64,000 nucleotides of DNA from Thinopyrum elongatum (Eukaryota; Streptophyta; Magnoliopsida; Poales; Poaceae). How positions within the stretch are numbered: position 1 is the stretch's first letter; each line of letters begins with the position of its first letter. Made by a program: the position numbers and the translations under genes. Of the stretch, positions 33,586 to 44,675 are shown one piece after another. The stretch spans positions 211,860,070-211,924,069 of the forward strand of contig CM022299.1 of assembly GCA_011799875.1 (NCBI GenBank), in the 5' to 3' direction. The notes beneath the pieces are model-generated. The model did not search any database. It saw only the letters and a list, made by a program, of their open reading frames with translations, and was not told where the DNA came from.

Positions 33586-34320
33586 CACTATGATCAGAGA
33601 CCCTTTGACGAAATTGTGTGCGATGCATTGATCGCAAACGGTGATGTAAAAAAACATAAAAAAAGATGCAAAACATTTGCGATGAAGGATACATCAAACA
33701 CGGTTCCGATTTTAGTTGCGTGTGCGATGCGGGGCATACGGTTGATCCATACGAATTGTTTGTGATGAGGCTGAACAACAGAAATGGGCAACCATATCAA
33801 GGTGTGTGCGATATACAGCATACAGTTCGCTCTGATGAACTGTTTTCTATTAGGGAGTGCAACAGAAACGGTTAGCCAGATCAAGGTGTGTGTGATATAT
33901 GGCATACGGTTCACTCGGATGAACTGTTTTCGATTAGGGAACACAACAGAAATGGTTCAACTTAACAAGATGTGTGTGATATGCGGCATACAGTTCACAT
34001 AGATGAACTATTTGCGATCAGCCAAAAAAACACAAATGATTCATGTAAACAAGATGTGTGTGATATGCGGCAAACAGCCCACTCGAATGAACTATTTGCG
34101 ATGAGAAAATATAACACAGACGGTTACTAGAGTTAATTCGTGTGCAATTCTGTGTGTACTAAAAACTTTGAAAAATGCATACTAGTTGCTTGCGATGGCT
34201 AGGAGTATCACACACGATGCGTATGCGAGTACTCGTGTGTGATGATTAGTAAGTTACACATACGTTTCCTTATGTTAACACATGTGCGGTAACACGTGAC
34301 ACCGCATATGGTTGTCGGGT
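33586..34320 (+). mobile_element. CACTA transposon G, left end with sub-terminal repeats
   Basis: CACTATGATCAGAGACCC at 33586 begins the element. Direct sub-terminal units follow (GTGTGCGATATACAGCATACGG-like, GATGAACTGTTTTCGATTAGGG) at about 33725, 33805, 33890, 33970 and 34055. These are the inverted counterpart of the repeats at F's right end, so F and G are the same family. GGA (33583-33585) may be the 3-bp target site. No right terminus was found; the element may extend to the F-box and AP2-like pseudogenes. Confidence 0.72.
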
Positions 34321-34581
34321 TGTGTGCTCAAGTATTCCCGCGCTCCAGTGAAGGCTTCCCGTGCTCCAGCGAAAGCTTCCCGCGCTCCACAGGGGTGAAT
34401 TGTAAAATCCTCAATCCCCTAGCCAGCTGCTAGCTATAAATAACCACGGCAATGGCCACCACCGGCGACTCGCTACTGATCCACTTGCTAGCTAGTTACC
34501 CACACATACTGGCATACCCTCAGTAGCCGACAACAGGAAGGAGTTGCATGACGGGAACGGGCGCCGGAGATCATAGTTTAG
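34321..34581 (+). promoter_or_regulatory. Possible CACTA internal promoter region
   Basis: AGCTATAAATAACC at 34432-34445 is a good TATA box, followed by a leader-like region with the repeat TGCTAGCTAG. No coding exon follows, because the next sequence is a hairpin and a GC-rich repeat. If G ever carried a transposase, this could be its remains; that is a guess. Confidence 0.35.
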
Positions 34582-34641
34582 GTTAATTAATTATACCTCC
34601 AGAGCCGGATGATTCTGGCTCTGGAAGTATAATTAATTAAC
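34582..34641. repeat. 25-bp-arm inverted repeat (hairpin)
   Basis: TTAATTAATTATACCTCCAG... at 34583 pairs with the segment ending TTAATTAA at 34640, with one mismatch and a 10-base loop (34607-34616). Confidence 0.85.
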
Positions 34642-34689
34642 ATAAATCTAAGATCAAATAACTAAAGCTTCCCCAACATGATCGTGCGT

Positions 34690-34905
34690 CGGCCCCAACC
34701 GCTAGCAGAGCGCGCGTGGAGGGACGCGACCGGAACGAGCCTTGGCACCTAAACGGCGAGCAGAGCGCGCATAGGGACGCGACCCGAGGGCGCCTAAATG
34801 GCGAGTAGAGCACGCGAAGGCACGCGAGCAGAGCGCGCGGAGGCACGCGAGAAGAGTGCGCGGAAGCATGCGAGAAGAGCACACCACGGCCGCCTAAACG
34901 GCGAG
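34690..34905. repeat. GC-rich short tandem repeats
   Basis: Units like GCGAGCAGAGCGCGC and GGAGGCACGCGAG repeat with variation. The same units, inverted, occur at 19914-19980. Apparent Ala/Arg/Ser-rich proteins here are translated repeat. Confidence 0.7.
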
Positions 34906-34965
34906 CAAGCACATGCATAATTATTGCATATAGCAAATGAACATAGCCAGGAATAGCCGTCCAAC

Positions 34966-35070
34966 AATATTATTTTTGATGACATGCATTACTATATTCT
35001 TAGTTAAATCTAAGGTCAAAGTTTGGTACTACAAAATACGAAGGGGGCCAATAAACCATGACGGAGGTAG
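34966..35070. mobile_element. Truncated Stowaway-like MITE
   Basis: Right half only: GGTCAAAGTTTGGTACTAC..., ending CATGACGGAGGTAG at 35070 followed by TA. It matches the right half of the MITE at 19497-19731; the left arm is missing. Confidence 0.75.
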
Positions 35071-35232
35071 TACCTATACGAACACAGACGCCCAGTATGA
35101 AAGAAAATATGGGTCAAACCCTAGTTGAAAAGGGCAACAATGTCTAACTCCATCTTACAAAAGGTACAAAAGCACGAGGATTAATTGTTCATCAGCTTTA
35201 TACATAACCCGGATTGAACAGGGAAGTAACAT
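35071..35232. other. 3' flank of the F-box pseudogene
   Basis: AT-rich flank with no recognised feature, probably the untranslated end of the F-box gene. Confidence 0.4.
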
Positions 35233-36932
35233 CTAACTCAACCAAAGTTTTTGGCAGACACAACCAAATGGATCGGTCTGATCCATAAAATGAAGATCCC
35301 GGTACAAAAGATCTACTGGTCCATCATGACGACAAGTTGTTGTAAATATAAGCCGAGCACGATCAGAAGCCCTTAGGTCCACCTGAAACTTCTTTTTATG
35401 CTATTCAACATACAGTTCCGTGAGAAATCTCTTGTTGAAAAACTTAATCCTCATGGACAATAGTGCCCTCGCTTTCCTCATGAAGAATGTGACAAAGCTA
35501 GTGTTTACATGGTTGGATGCATATCCTTCCACCATTATTGTCTTCAAACGAATGTCATGATATCTGAGAATATCCTTGTGCTTCCTCTGCCATCGATTGG
35601 TTAGACCTTTTTCTCGAAGTCCTAGTACCTATATAGACATGAAGATTGAAAACAGTTAATGTCTAAAATAGAGTATGTCGAAGGAGCGATAGCTGAACGG
35701 TTAATTCTAGTACATTATATATGGGCTTTCAATGTGTGTGAAATCATCACCTTTATATACAAATTCTCCAGACATGGAAAGCATCGCAGCAAGCCAATAG
35801 TGGTGTTCAGATCAAGACACCCTATATAAATATATAAGGTCTTGACAGAATCCAGCACCCCTGATACGCCATCCATGGAGAAGCTCTTCATTCAGCATAG
35901 AACATAATATTAGCACCGAAAGTGTACTCCAAGATGATATTTAACTTATGCGCACAAATGAAAAATGCAGATTACTAATGTGTACATGGATAACATACAG
36001 TACCTGAATAAGTGTGGAGCCAACCACCAACTTGTAACCTTCAAACGGATCAAGAAATACACCCAAGGTCTCCAGTTTAGGCGCAGAGACCACAGTTACT
36101 TGCGAAGGTTTATAACAACAATCAAGGAGCAACCTTTGAAGTGAAGGGGCACCTTCGGTGATGAGCTCCTGTCCTTCAAAATGAATTCCAATGCTTACAA
36201 GGTGAGGCGACTTTATTATGAGACAAGGGATATGGATTCCTAGTCCGAAAACAAGCACCAAATGCTCCAGTGCAGGGCAGCTGGAGTGGATGATGCTATG
36301 GAGTGAGGCCACCGACAGATCAACCAACACAAGTGCAAGGTTTTTTGGCAGTGGGAGTCGAAGCATTTGTACCAGATTGTCTGCTAGATGGCACCGGGTC
36401 AAGGTGGCGGTGTGGAGAGAGGAGGAAAACCATGAGATGGGCATCGGTGGTGAGGGCACAGATGCAGCTCTTGGTGGTAACCTATCGCTATAGTAATGGT
36501 AGAACTCAAGCTGCTGGAGTTTCTCGAATTGACAGGATGTCAGCCAGGTGGCCACCATGCAGGGTATGTCCAGTAGGTAGCATGCCGAGATGCAGATGCG
36601 TTGAATGGAGCCCTGGTGGGAGGAGATGATGGCTCCGGGGAGTTCAGAATCATCATCGACAGATAGCTGGCGACAGTCAAGATTAAGAGGCGCAACACGC
36701 CACTGAGTGCGCCACCGAGATGTGAGGACTTGTGTGTGGCAGCCATCCTTGTTGGGGAGAAGGTAGATGATCTCCCCAAGGATGGCATCCGGGAGATCGC
36801 TGATGCGGTCCGCCGGAGATTCTACTGGCTCCTCAGGTCCAGGGGGCGTGGTCGCTTCTGGCCGCGCAGCCGGGTCCAAGATCTACATCCGGCGGCGACG
36901 ATGGCCGGAGCCTCATCTGCGTACATACCAAT
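35233..36932 (-). pseudogene. F-box / LRR / FBD-type gene, three coding exons, broken
   Basis: Exons (minus strand) 36932-36004, 35885-35751 and 35628-35233 have GT-AG borders and matching phases. Exon 1 holds the F-box (DRISDLPDAILGEIIYLLP, then SRWRTQWRVAPLNLDCR) and leucine-rich repeat strands (APSLQRLLLDCC, SAPKLETLGVFLDPFEGYK). Exon 2 is FPCLENLYIK-type LRR. Exon 3 is the FBD-like tail (RLKTIMVEGYASNHVNTSFV). F-box proteins are substrate receptors of SCF ubiquitin ligases. Defects: no ATG in the F-box frame (a TAG lies directly upstream at 36875-36890); the nearest ATG (about 36916) is in another frame, so a small shift near 36880 is likely; and an in-frame TAG at 35403-35401, 57 codons before the normal stop at 35235-35233. 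Confidence 0.8.
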
Positions 36933-36951
36933 CTGAAAGAAAAAAATGGCA

Positions 36952-37062
36952 GAAACATACATGTAGGACATTCAAAATCAATTCTCAAGATCCGGAAGGA
37001 AAAAGGCACAAACATATATGTAGGACATTCAAAATCAATTCTCAAGATCTGGCCAAGAATTA
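36952..37062. repeat. Two-copy 57-bp tandem duplication
   Basis: GTAGGACATTCAAAATCAATT begins at 36963 and again at 37020 with almost identical flanks. It lies just upstream of the F-box pseudogene, in what would be a 5' intron or promoter. Confidence 0.85.
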
Positions 37063-38344
37063 TTAGCACGGACGCTAACCCTGGTCGGATTATTAGCAAA
37101 AATCATTTGTATAGAACAAACAATTAATCACTAACGTGCATCTAACGGATCTTAATTACTCTGATTTCATGGACTGAGAGAACATAAACATAGGATTTGT
37201 ATTCCAAAAAAATTGGAGAGGGGGGGGAGTAACCAGAGAAAACACATGATATGTTTGACGCACAAATGGGAATATCGATGACTAACCAGTTTTCTGTCGG
37301 AGTCGCAGTGGTTGCCGGAGTTGCTGTTGACCTCCGGCTCTGGCTGGGGTGCACGACGGCACCGACGAAGTCAAGGTCATGCTGCTGCCCGCGCGAGACC
37401 TCGTCGGTGGCGACGGTAACCTCTATGCCCGGCTTCACGCATTGCGCTGGTGCTTCACCAGCCCCGGCATCGCCACTCCCTCCGATGGTGCGTTTCGGCG
37501 GCATCCTCATACACTCTAGAGTCCAGACATTGGTGACCACTATGGACCGAGAGTGCGGCCACCTGTTATGGCAGGCGGCTCGGGTGCGCCATTAATACGA
37601 ACCAGTGGGAGCAAGGCGGACAGCGGTCAAAGGCTGGCTCGCCTCCTGGTAAGCCTGCACGGCAGACTTCTGGCATTCCTACCATAATTTCACACAGCTA
37701 CTCGCATGCCTCCCGGTGACACTACACAGTGAAAACACCTCCCGTCAATTCACACACTTGCACGCACGCCTCCCGGCTTGCCTGCGCGGCAGACTGCTCG
37801 CATGCGTCCCGTCAACTCAAGCCAGCTCACACGGCACACGGGGCGCATGCCAGCACGTATATTTTTTTGTTTTTTGATGATTCATTCTGCCGCTTTACTG
37901 CTTAACCGAAGCATGGCACGGTCTAACGCACACGGTCCGAATAAATAATCCGTATGAGATATTGGTTGCCAGTTATTAACAATCTCCTGTTTGTAAGAAT
38001 ATTATATCAGAACGTGTCTCAAATTTGACAAAAAAAATACAATATCACAGTCTACTGGTGTCCATATATGACACCACGATAAGTTTCATGAATTTCAACT
38101 AAGTTTTGGATTTACTGAATTTTAAAAATCTATATTATCAATGTTTTGAAATCTCTTGCATGGGGAACATGCACCCCGGGACACACATATGATTTTGCAA
38201 TCCATTTTGGTGCACATGTAGCTCAAATTTGATTTTTGCACATTAAATCCCTAGGAAATCAATCAATGTATAAAAATGGTTGAATGATATCTGTTTTTTT
38301 AACATGACACTCCTTTGGTCACATGTTCACTGCAGAAAAAGTTT
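37063..38344. other. Stretch without a supported gene
   Basis: A minus-strand reading frame (about 37508-37228, MRMPPKRTIGGSGDAGAG) could be an upstream exon of the F-box gene, followed by an intron to the acceptor at 36933 (TTTTTTTCTTTCAG). I cannot confirm it. From 37600 the sequence is repeat-like (GCATGCCTCCCGG, ACGGCAGAC recurring) and then AT-rich. Confidence 0.35.
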
Positions 38345-41290
38345 GACATGCCTCAGAGTGGTTGTGGTGGTGCGGGATGTGTGTGTCTGTGTGTGTGGGG
38401 GGTGGGGGAGGGGTCCGGCAGTACACTACGAGTCGTGAGCCTCCGTGTGGGATTATCGATCATTTTGTGATTCATATATGCCACATCAAAGTCGTGAATT
38501 GGTTATTTAAAGCATTACACAATCGTTTCATACATACATGTTCGGGCCACATGCATGCATTGGTGGTCCTCTCGGACACTCCCTCGTGCGGTTATCAGGG
38601 ACGTGCCCATTCGTTAGCCCGCAAAGGTTTTCAGTTTCCATCGACAACGAAAGGCATTTGACCAAAAGGTGGATTCATCTTGGCATGTGTGTGGTGTGGA
38701 TCATGGTGAGATTCCATATCAAAGTTTGGGCACGTGCGTACACATGAGTCCCTCCCACCGGCTTGAAGTGAGGGGGCTACGCATCATGGTGTAGTGCATT
38801 TCCGGTTTGCGAAGCATGTGCCACGTCAAAGTTGTGCATTGGGTATTCAAACATCACATAACACACGGGCACATGCACGCGGTGGTGTTGTCCTATGACA
38901 CTCACTCACGTGTGACTCTCTCTATGGGCCCGCGAGGTCGTCGTCGATCAATTGAACGTACAACGGGAGAGAGGTTAATTTGACCAACAAAGATGGTTCT
39001 TTTTTGGTTTGTTTTACGTATATGCACAGTAGGAGTATGTAGTACATGTCAAAGAGGGGGCAACATGAATACTCTATATATATGCGTACGTCATAATTAA
39101 CCTCGCTCCATGTGGGGAGTTTTTGGTTCCCGAGGCTGGTGCCACATCAAATTTGTACATTGGTATTCAAACATCACGCAATACCATGGAGGCGGCGGTT
39201 GCCCTATAGGAACTCACTCGCGTGTGGCACTTCCATCTGTGGGCATGCGAGGTTGTCCTCCATCACTTTGACCCAACGAGAGAGAGAGGTTAATTTCACC
39301 ATCAAGGAATGATTCTTTTTTGGTTTGTGCTATACAGTAGAAGTACATATAAACCACGCGTCGAATGGAGGCGTACATATAGCACATACCACGCATCATG
39401 AACCTCGCTCTCTGTGGGGACTTTTGGTTTCCAATATATGTGGTGCCACATCAAAGTTGTGCATTGCGTATTCAAACATCACACAAACACCTCTTTGGGC
39501 CACATGCAAACAGTGGTACGTAGTCCTATATATATAGGATGCTCACTCACATGCGACGTACGCTTCGCTTTTTGTGGGACCGCGAGTTCGTCGTCCATCA
39601 CGTTGACCCAACGAGAGAGAGGTACGTTTGACGAACAAGGAGGATTAATTCTTTTAGGGCTGTGTTACTAGGTGTATAGTACGTGTCGAAGGGGGGGTGA
39701 CCAGCATATATATACTAGGTGTCACATGAACCTCAATCTCTGTGGGGACTTTGCGATTTTTGAGGAAAATGCCACATCAAAGTTGTGCATTAGGTATTCA
39801 AAACATCACAACCACACACCTCTCCATATATATGTTCTGGCACACATGCAAGCGATGGTTGTTGTCCTATGGCACTCACTCACGCGGTTATCGGCGATGC
39901 TTCCATCTGTCGGCCCGCTTGGTCCATCACTTTCACCGACAGTGAGAGAGGTTAATTAATTTGACTTAGGAGGGGGATTAATTTTTTGTTTGTCTCACGA
40001 TATAGATCATGATGTGAGATTACATATATATAATAGCGCATGTGTACACATGAATCCATCCTGCTGGATCAAGGGGGGGGGGGGCGAGCACACGACACGT
40101 CATGAACCTCTTGCTATGTGTGGGGACCTCTACGATTTTCAACGCATGCACCACATTGATGTTGTGCATTGGGCCGGGTATTCAACACATATGCATGCAT
40201 CACACACCTCCACAAAAATGTTCGGGACACACGCATGCAGTGGTTGTCTTTGGACACACTCTCACTCGCTTGGTTATGGGCGGCAAGCCTATATATATTC
40301 GTGGGCCCGTGTGGACGTCCATCATTTCGACCAACGACGAGAAAGGTTACCATGGTGGATTCTTTCTTCTTTGCTTCGAGTTACCGTATAGTAGGTCGAT
40401 CATTCCAGGGCTAGTTAAGTTTGAGTGCATGCTACGCGTCATGAACCCTCGCTCAGTGTGGGGATTTTACGGTTCCAAAGCATAGTACCACATCAAATTT
40501 GCGCATTGGGTATTCAAACACCACACACACCACTTCCATATACATACTTGGGCCACATGCACAAAGTGGGTTTTTCTTCATACAGTACTCCCTCGTGAGG
40601 TTATCGGCGACAAGCTAGCCCATTTTGTGGGGCCGTGTGGACGTCCATCACTTTGACCAACAACGAGCGGGAGAGGTTGTATGACCAAGTTGGATTCTGC
40701 TTAGTCCGTGTTACAACACGTCTTGGTGAGATGCCCTTCCCCCGATGTGTGTGTGTGTGTGGCGGGGGGGGGGGGGGGGTTGGGGGGGCTACTTCGCACT
40801 ACCTGCAACCTCCGTGCGGTCGGGGAAGTCCGGTTAATTTGCGAGGCACACGTGCCACATCAAAGTTGTGAATGGTAGTTAAATATCACACCACACCCTT
40901 TTCATACATATAGTAGGGCCACCCGCAGGTGGTTCGTATGTGGTCTCACCCATCTCGCGCCACAAGCACACATATGTGGGTCGGCACACGGTCCACCTTT
41001 GTCAGGAAGCGAAAGGGGAAGTTTGACTATATATATGATGGACTCCTATAGTTTTTGTGTTATGGTAGGGTGAGATTTCAGACCTAGCTATTTGGGGGCA
41101 TGCATTTGTAGCTAGGATTCTCTTACCGCCGACACAAAGTGGGGTTCGTAGGGGTGGCTGACTAGCAATACTGTGCTTTTGTGCGACAGGTGCCACATCA
41201 AAGTTGTGCATTGGGTATTTGAACATCAAACCACCCTTTTCATACATATATTTGGTCCACATGCAAGCGTGTTCGTGTTCTGACCCTTTC
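38345..41290 (+). repeat. Tandem array of about nine diverged ~330-bp units
   Basis: The anchor CCACATCAAAGTTGTGCATT (with variants) recurs at about 38481, 38822, 39142, 39447, 39769, 40150, 40488, 40855 and 41191, a spacing of 305-381 bases. Each unit also has TCACTCACG, a GGGCCCGCG-like block, GACCAACGAGAGAGAGGTTAATTTGACC, and CATGAACCTCGCTCTGTGTGGGG. A run of G residues interrupts it at 40772-40792. No coding function; CACTA elements are known to hold internal arrays, and this may be one in G. Confidence 0.88.
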
Positions 41291-41574
41291 CCACGTTATT
41301 ATTTTTGCCAAATTTATAAACAGCACACGAGTTGGATGTAGAAACCGTCTGCGATTGGGTACGCAACAGACACGGTTCAGTCAGACTACTCGTGTGCCAC
41401 GCTCGTGCCCCTGCAGTCACTCACATCAGCACAGTAGATTGGGCTCCACGAGGCTTGCCCCCCGCTCTCTAAAATATCTACTGCCTCATAATCTCGAAAA
41501 TATCTACTGCCTGGAAGGTTTTAATGTTTGATAGCACATGATTAATATGTGCGGACCGTGTGCGATGTCTGTTA
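41291..41574. other. CACTA-like sub-terminal sequence
   Basis: It contains AACCGTCTGCGATTGGG (about 41344) and GGTTCAGTCAGACTACTCG, resembling the sub-terminal motifs of F and G. No gene; no CACTA terminus seen. Confidence 0.4.
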
Positions 41575-41861
41575 CTCCCGCTCTGCTTCAATCCCTTTAT
41601 TCAAATTTTTAGTAGCCCCGGCATTTTGCTCCCGCCTCAGCATCCCTCGCAATATCGAAAATATCTGCTCGCCCTTGATTCAAATTTTCAGTAGCCCCGC
41701 CTTGTTACTCCCGCCTCTGCATCCCCCGCAATCTCAAAAATATCTGCTCGCCCTTGATTCAAATTTTCAGTAGCCCCGCCTTGTTACTCCCGCCTCTGTA
41801 TCCCTCACAATCTCAAAAATATCTGCTCGCCCTTGATCCAAATTTTCAGTAGCCCAGCATT
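41575..41861 (+). repeat. 79-bp tandem repeats upstream of the AP2-like pseudogene
   Basis: Units starting CTCCCGCC at 41629, 41708 and 41787 (79 bases apart), with a shorter first unit at 41575. Each contains AAAAATATCTGCTCGCCC and AAATTTTCAGTAGCCC. The next unit resumes at 62729 on the far side of element H, so H was inserted into this array. Confidence 0.88.
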
Positions 41862-42792
41862 TGTCGGGGTACACAAACAAGGGTGTATGTTTTCCCCTGA
41901 CTTGTGCACGGACAGCAAGCCACTAACTCGGCAAGATTGCAGCATCCAAGACCAGACCAAGCACAAGAGATCAGCTCTTTGTAGAATCAAAGGGCAGATT
42001 GAGAAGACCAAGTCAAGCCAAGGAGCAAGACACTGTTAAGGGAAAAAACCTCCCTTGCCGGGTAGGAGAGCCTGGTGAGGTCAAGGTTGCCCCGGAAGCA
42101 AGCCTCAAGACCGCCCCGGCAGGCCTGCCGGGTCCTACGAAGGCAAAACACCCCGCCAAGGCTTCACCGCTCCACCTCACAGCAATGCAAGTCATCGATC
42201 GGTGCGGTGTTAAGCCCCAAGGAGACTAAGTGGCTGTCTTTTGCCACATGGTAGCCATTTCCTATAGGAATCGCCTCCAAATGACACCCGTCCAGCGACG
42301 TGTCATGCAAACAAGAGAGAAGGTGGCCGAACAGCCCGGCAAGGCGTGCTGGGCAGGCCATGATGTGACACTAAGCGGTGCATTTAATGCGCTCTGCTCT
42401 GTCTATAGATTAGATATGATAGCACTGTTTGCTATCTAATCAGTACGCAATGACTGATTTGCCACTGTGGTGACCCCTTGATCTATAAAAGGAGGCCCAT
42501 GGCAACCATAGAAAGGATTCGGACCCTTGTACTTTCATACGCGCGTAGCTGCTCTCGCCCCGAGGCAACCCTGCCGGGCAAGAGCGTTGTGTTTCCACCA
42601 CCATCCACCATCAATCCACCAAAGCAAGAGTAGGGTTTTACGCCTCGTGGCGGCCCGAACCTGGGTAAAACTGCCCGTGGGATCTCTGTCGTGCTGAGCT
42701 GCGCTCCTTCGCTCTTTGTGCAATGCACTAAGTCCCCCTGCCGAACCAAAAGGGGCACGTGGCCCCATAGGTGGCCGTGGTTTCCCATGACA
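41862..42792 (+). repeat. Element H 5' LTR
   Basis: TATA box CTATAAAAGG at about 42483. The LTR is rich in CCGGGC/GCCGGG and closely resembles the 3' LTR over its whole length. Confidence 0.9.
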
Positions 42793-43965
42793 TCTTTGGC
42801 GCGTCAGGTAGGGGGGCTGCGCTTGCGCGAACCCGAGAAGCGTATGTAGTGCGCCATCTTCATCAACGGTGTCACCACTCATGACGCCCAAAGAGATGGC
42901 GGGGATGGAGTGGGAGAGTGATGTTGCTCCCCCGCCGACCTCGTCCAATCTCCACCACCTCCGTACGGTGTGGTCACAGCGGCAATGGAAGCTAGCAATG
43001 AGGGCAACAGTACCACCCCGAACGGATCAGACAGCAGGAACGCCCTGCGAATCCTGTTCAGGAAAAAGGAGCGATGTGCAAGGGTACCAGATTTCTCTCT
43101 CTGCCACTCTCACTTATTGACAATCGAGCTGCTCTGGGATTTAGCATCGTCAATGTCGATGAGCCCGCATGATACTCAGTCCAGCATTTACCCTGCTTAG
43201 TGAAATCCTGAGTAGATCGCCGGTGCAAGTCTGTTGATTGATGCCCCGACAAGTATGCTCCGGCAAGGCCGTCCGCGCTGGCGTGACTTTTGTGCCAACT
43301 GCCATTGGATTGATGAAAAAGTGTGTAGAGGAGGGGAGAGGGACCGGCCATGCCAAACATCGCGTGCTGCCGCCCACAAGATACATATGCTTCCAGCCGA
43401 CCCTTGCCGGGAGCTAGAAGCCGACATACGTGCAGTGCCATCCTTCCTAGAGCATGCGAGCTCGGCAAGCGGCGGTAGCTAGGAGGAATAGATGGAAGCA
43501 CGGATGAAAATTAAGTCTACACAATCTTTGATTGACTTTAAAATCTAGAATTTGCATATGTTTATCCCTTGAATGCTAGAGTGTTCGTGTGAGGAAATCA
43601 TTCACAAGATGGTACCTTTGCTAGATTCTTGTCTACACCCTCATTCTGTTCAGAGCCCGCTCGCGGAGTGGGTGGCTGCATTGGAAACTACTAAGGAAAA
43701 ACCTGCCGGGACGCATCCACGCCAAGATAAATGTTAAGTGCCCGGCCCTTACGACTTTGGCAGCAATATGATGCCGGCAGGCAACCAGAACGTGCATAGA
43801 GATTAATCATGCGAACACCAATGGGTAACATTCAAAAGGGATAAAACACGCAATTCAGATTTAATAAAAAACATCAAGTTTCACGCAAGCATAAATAGTA
43901 TGATGTCTAAACACAGGACATGCATCATGTTTTGATTACAGAAACAGCATAGCAGCGGGCATTAT
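42793..43965 (+). other. Element H leader with gag remnant
   Basis: The primer-binding-site candidate TCTTTGGCGCGTCAGGTAGG directly follows the LTR. An ATG near 42881 (MTPKEMAGMEWESD) sits where D's gag begins (MAPKKK), but the frame ends after about 80 codons without any capsid motif. The rest (43200-43965) is non-coding and includes the 3' flank of the antisense gene. Confidence 0.55.
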
Positions 43966-44675
43966 TCAAGACCAGTCCTTGCGACCTTGCGGAGCAACAG
44001 GAATGCCAAGAACCCTGTCGGCGAAAGGGGTGGCTTTCTCCTCAGCAGCAGAAACGTCCGCGCCCTGCGGCGGCTTCCTAAAACCATCAGCAAGGTCGAG
44101 ATCCGGATGGCGGCAAGCGATGTTTCTCGAGACCATGAAGAGGGAGTTACGGGCAAGCCTCTGGGATTCAGCCTCGAAGCGACCAGCTCTTCCCTCTTCG
44201 TGCATCTTCAGCTTGGCGATCAGCTCGTTGAAGAAGACCCCTAGCTTAGCGATGGGGGCCTCTTGCTTGCTGGCCGAGTAGACTGGTCCCTCCATACCCA
44301 TCGCTGCGGTCTGGGTAGTGAGGCGCTCAACAATATCAATCAAGCTCTTGATCCACAGGTCGACCTGCTCAGACTGGTTCATCAGCTTGTCCTCTGCATC
44401 CTTTCGGAGGCACTTCGCGGTGTCCAGGTCTTTCGCCAGTTGCTGCTCACGGACCCCGCTAGATTCTGCCGAGCTCTCCAAGGTGCCGATCCTGGCCTTC
44501 AAATCTTCAATGGTAACGTTAGCGCTCTCGAGGTCTTGGCTCTTGAAGGAGAGCTGCGATTGCACATGCTTTAGGAGGATCTCTGCTTTTCGCGTCTCCT
44601 CCTTGAGATTCTCGACGTCCTTGGCGATCCCGGCAAGCTTTTCTGTCAGCTCGGCCACCTGGTGGTCGAGGTCCG
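43966..44675 (-). pseudogene. Antisense gene of H, C-terminal coiled-coil part of exon 3
   Basis: Continuation of exon 3 after element I: the frame leaves 58191 with STAKVD and resumes at 44675 with LDHQVAELTEKLAGIAKD. The segment is a long heptad-type coiled coil (LKEETRKAEILLKHVQSQ, IEDLKARIGTLESSAES). It ends with a conserved helical tail (VFFNELIAKLKMHEEGRAGR, NIACRHPDLDLADGF) and a stop at 43966-43968. Coiled coils of this kind mediate oligomerisation; no specific role can be read from it. Confidence 0.78.

Noticed and set aside
34637..34936. Ala/Arg/Ser-rich minus-strand frame
   Set aside because: Translated GC-rich tandem repeat; no start context or homologue.
36877..36879. F-box ORF beginning at TTG
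   Set aside because: TTG is not a normal plant start and a stop lies just upstream; the start was treated as damaged rather than accepted.
37251..37595. Two overlapping frames upstream of the F-box gene
   Set aside because: The minus frame could be an upstream exon but has no domain and no confirmed junction, so it was not called a gene.
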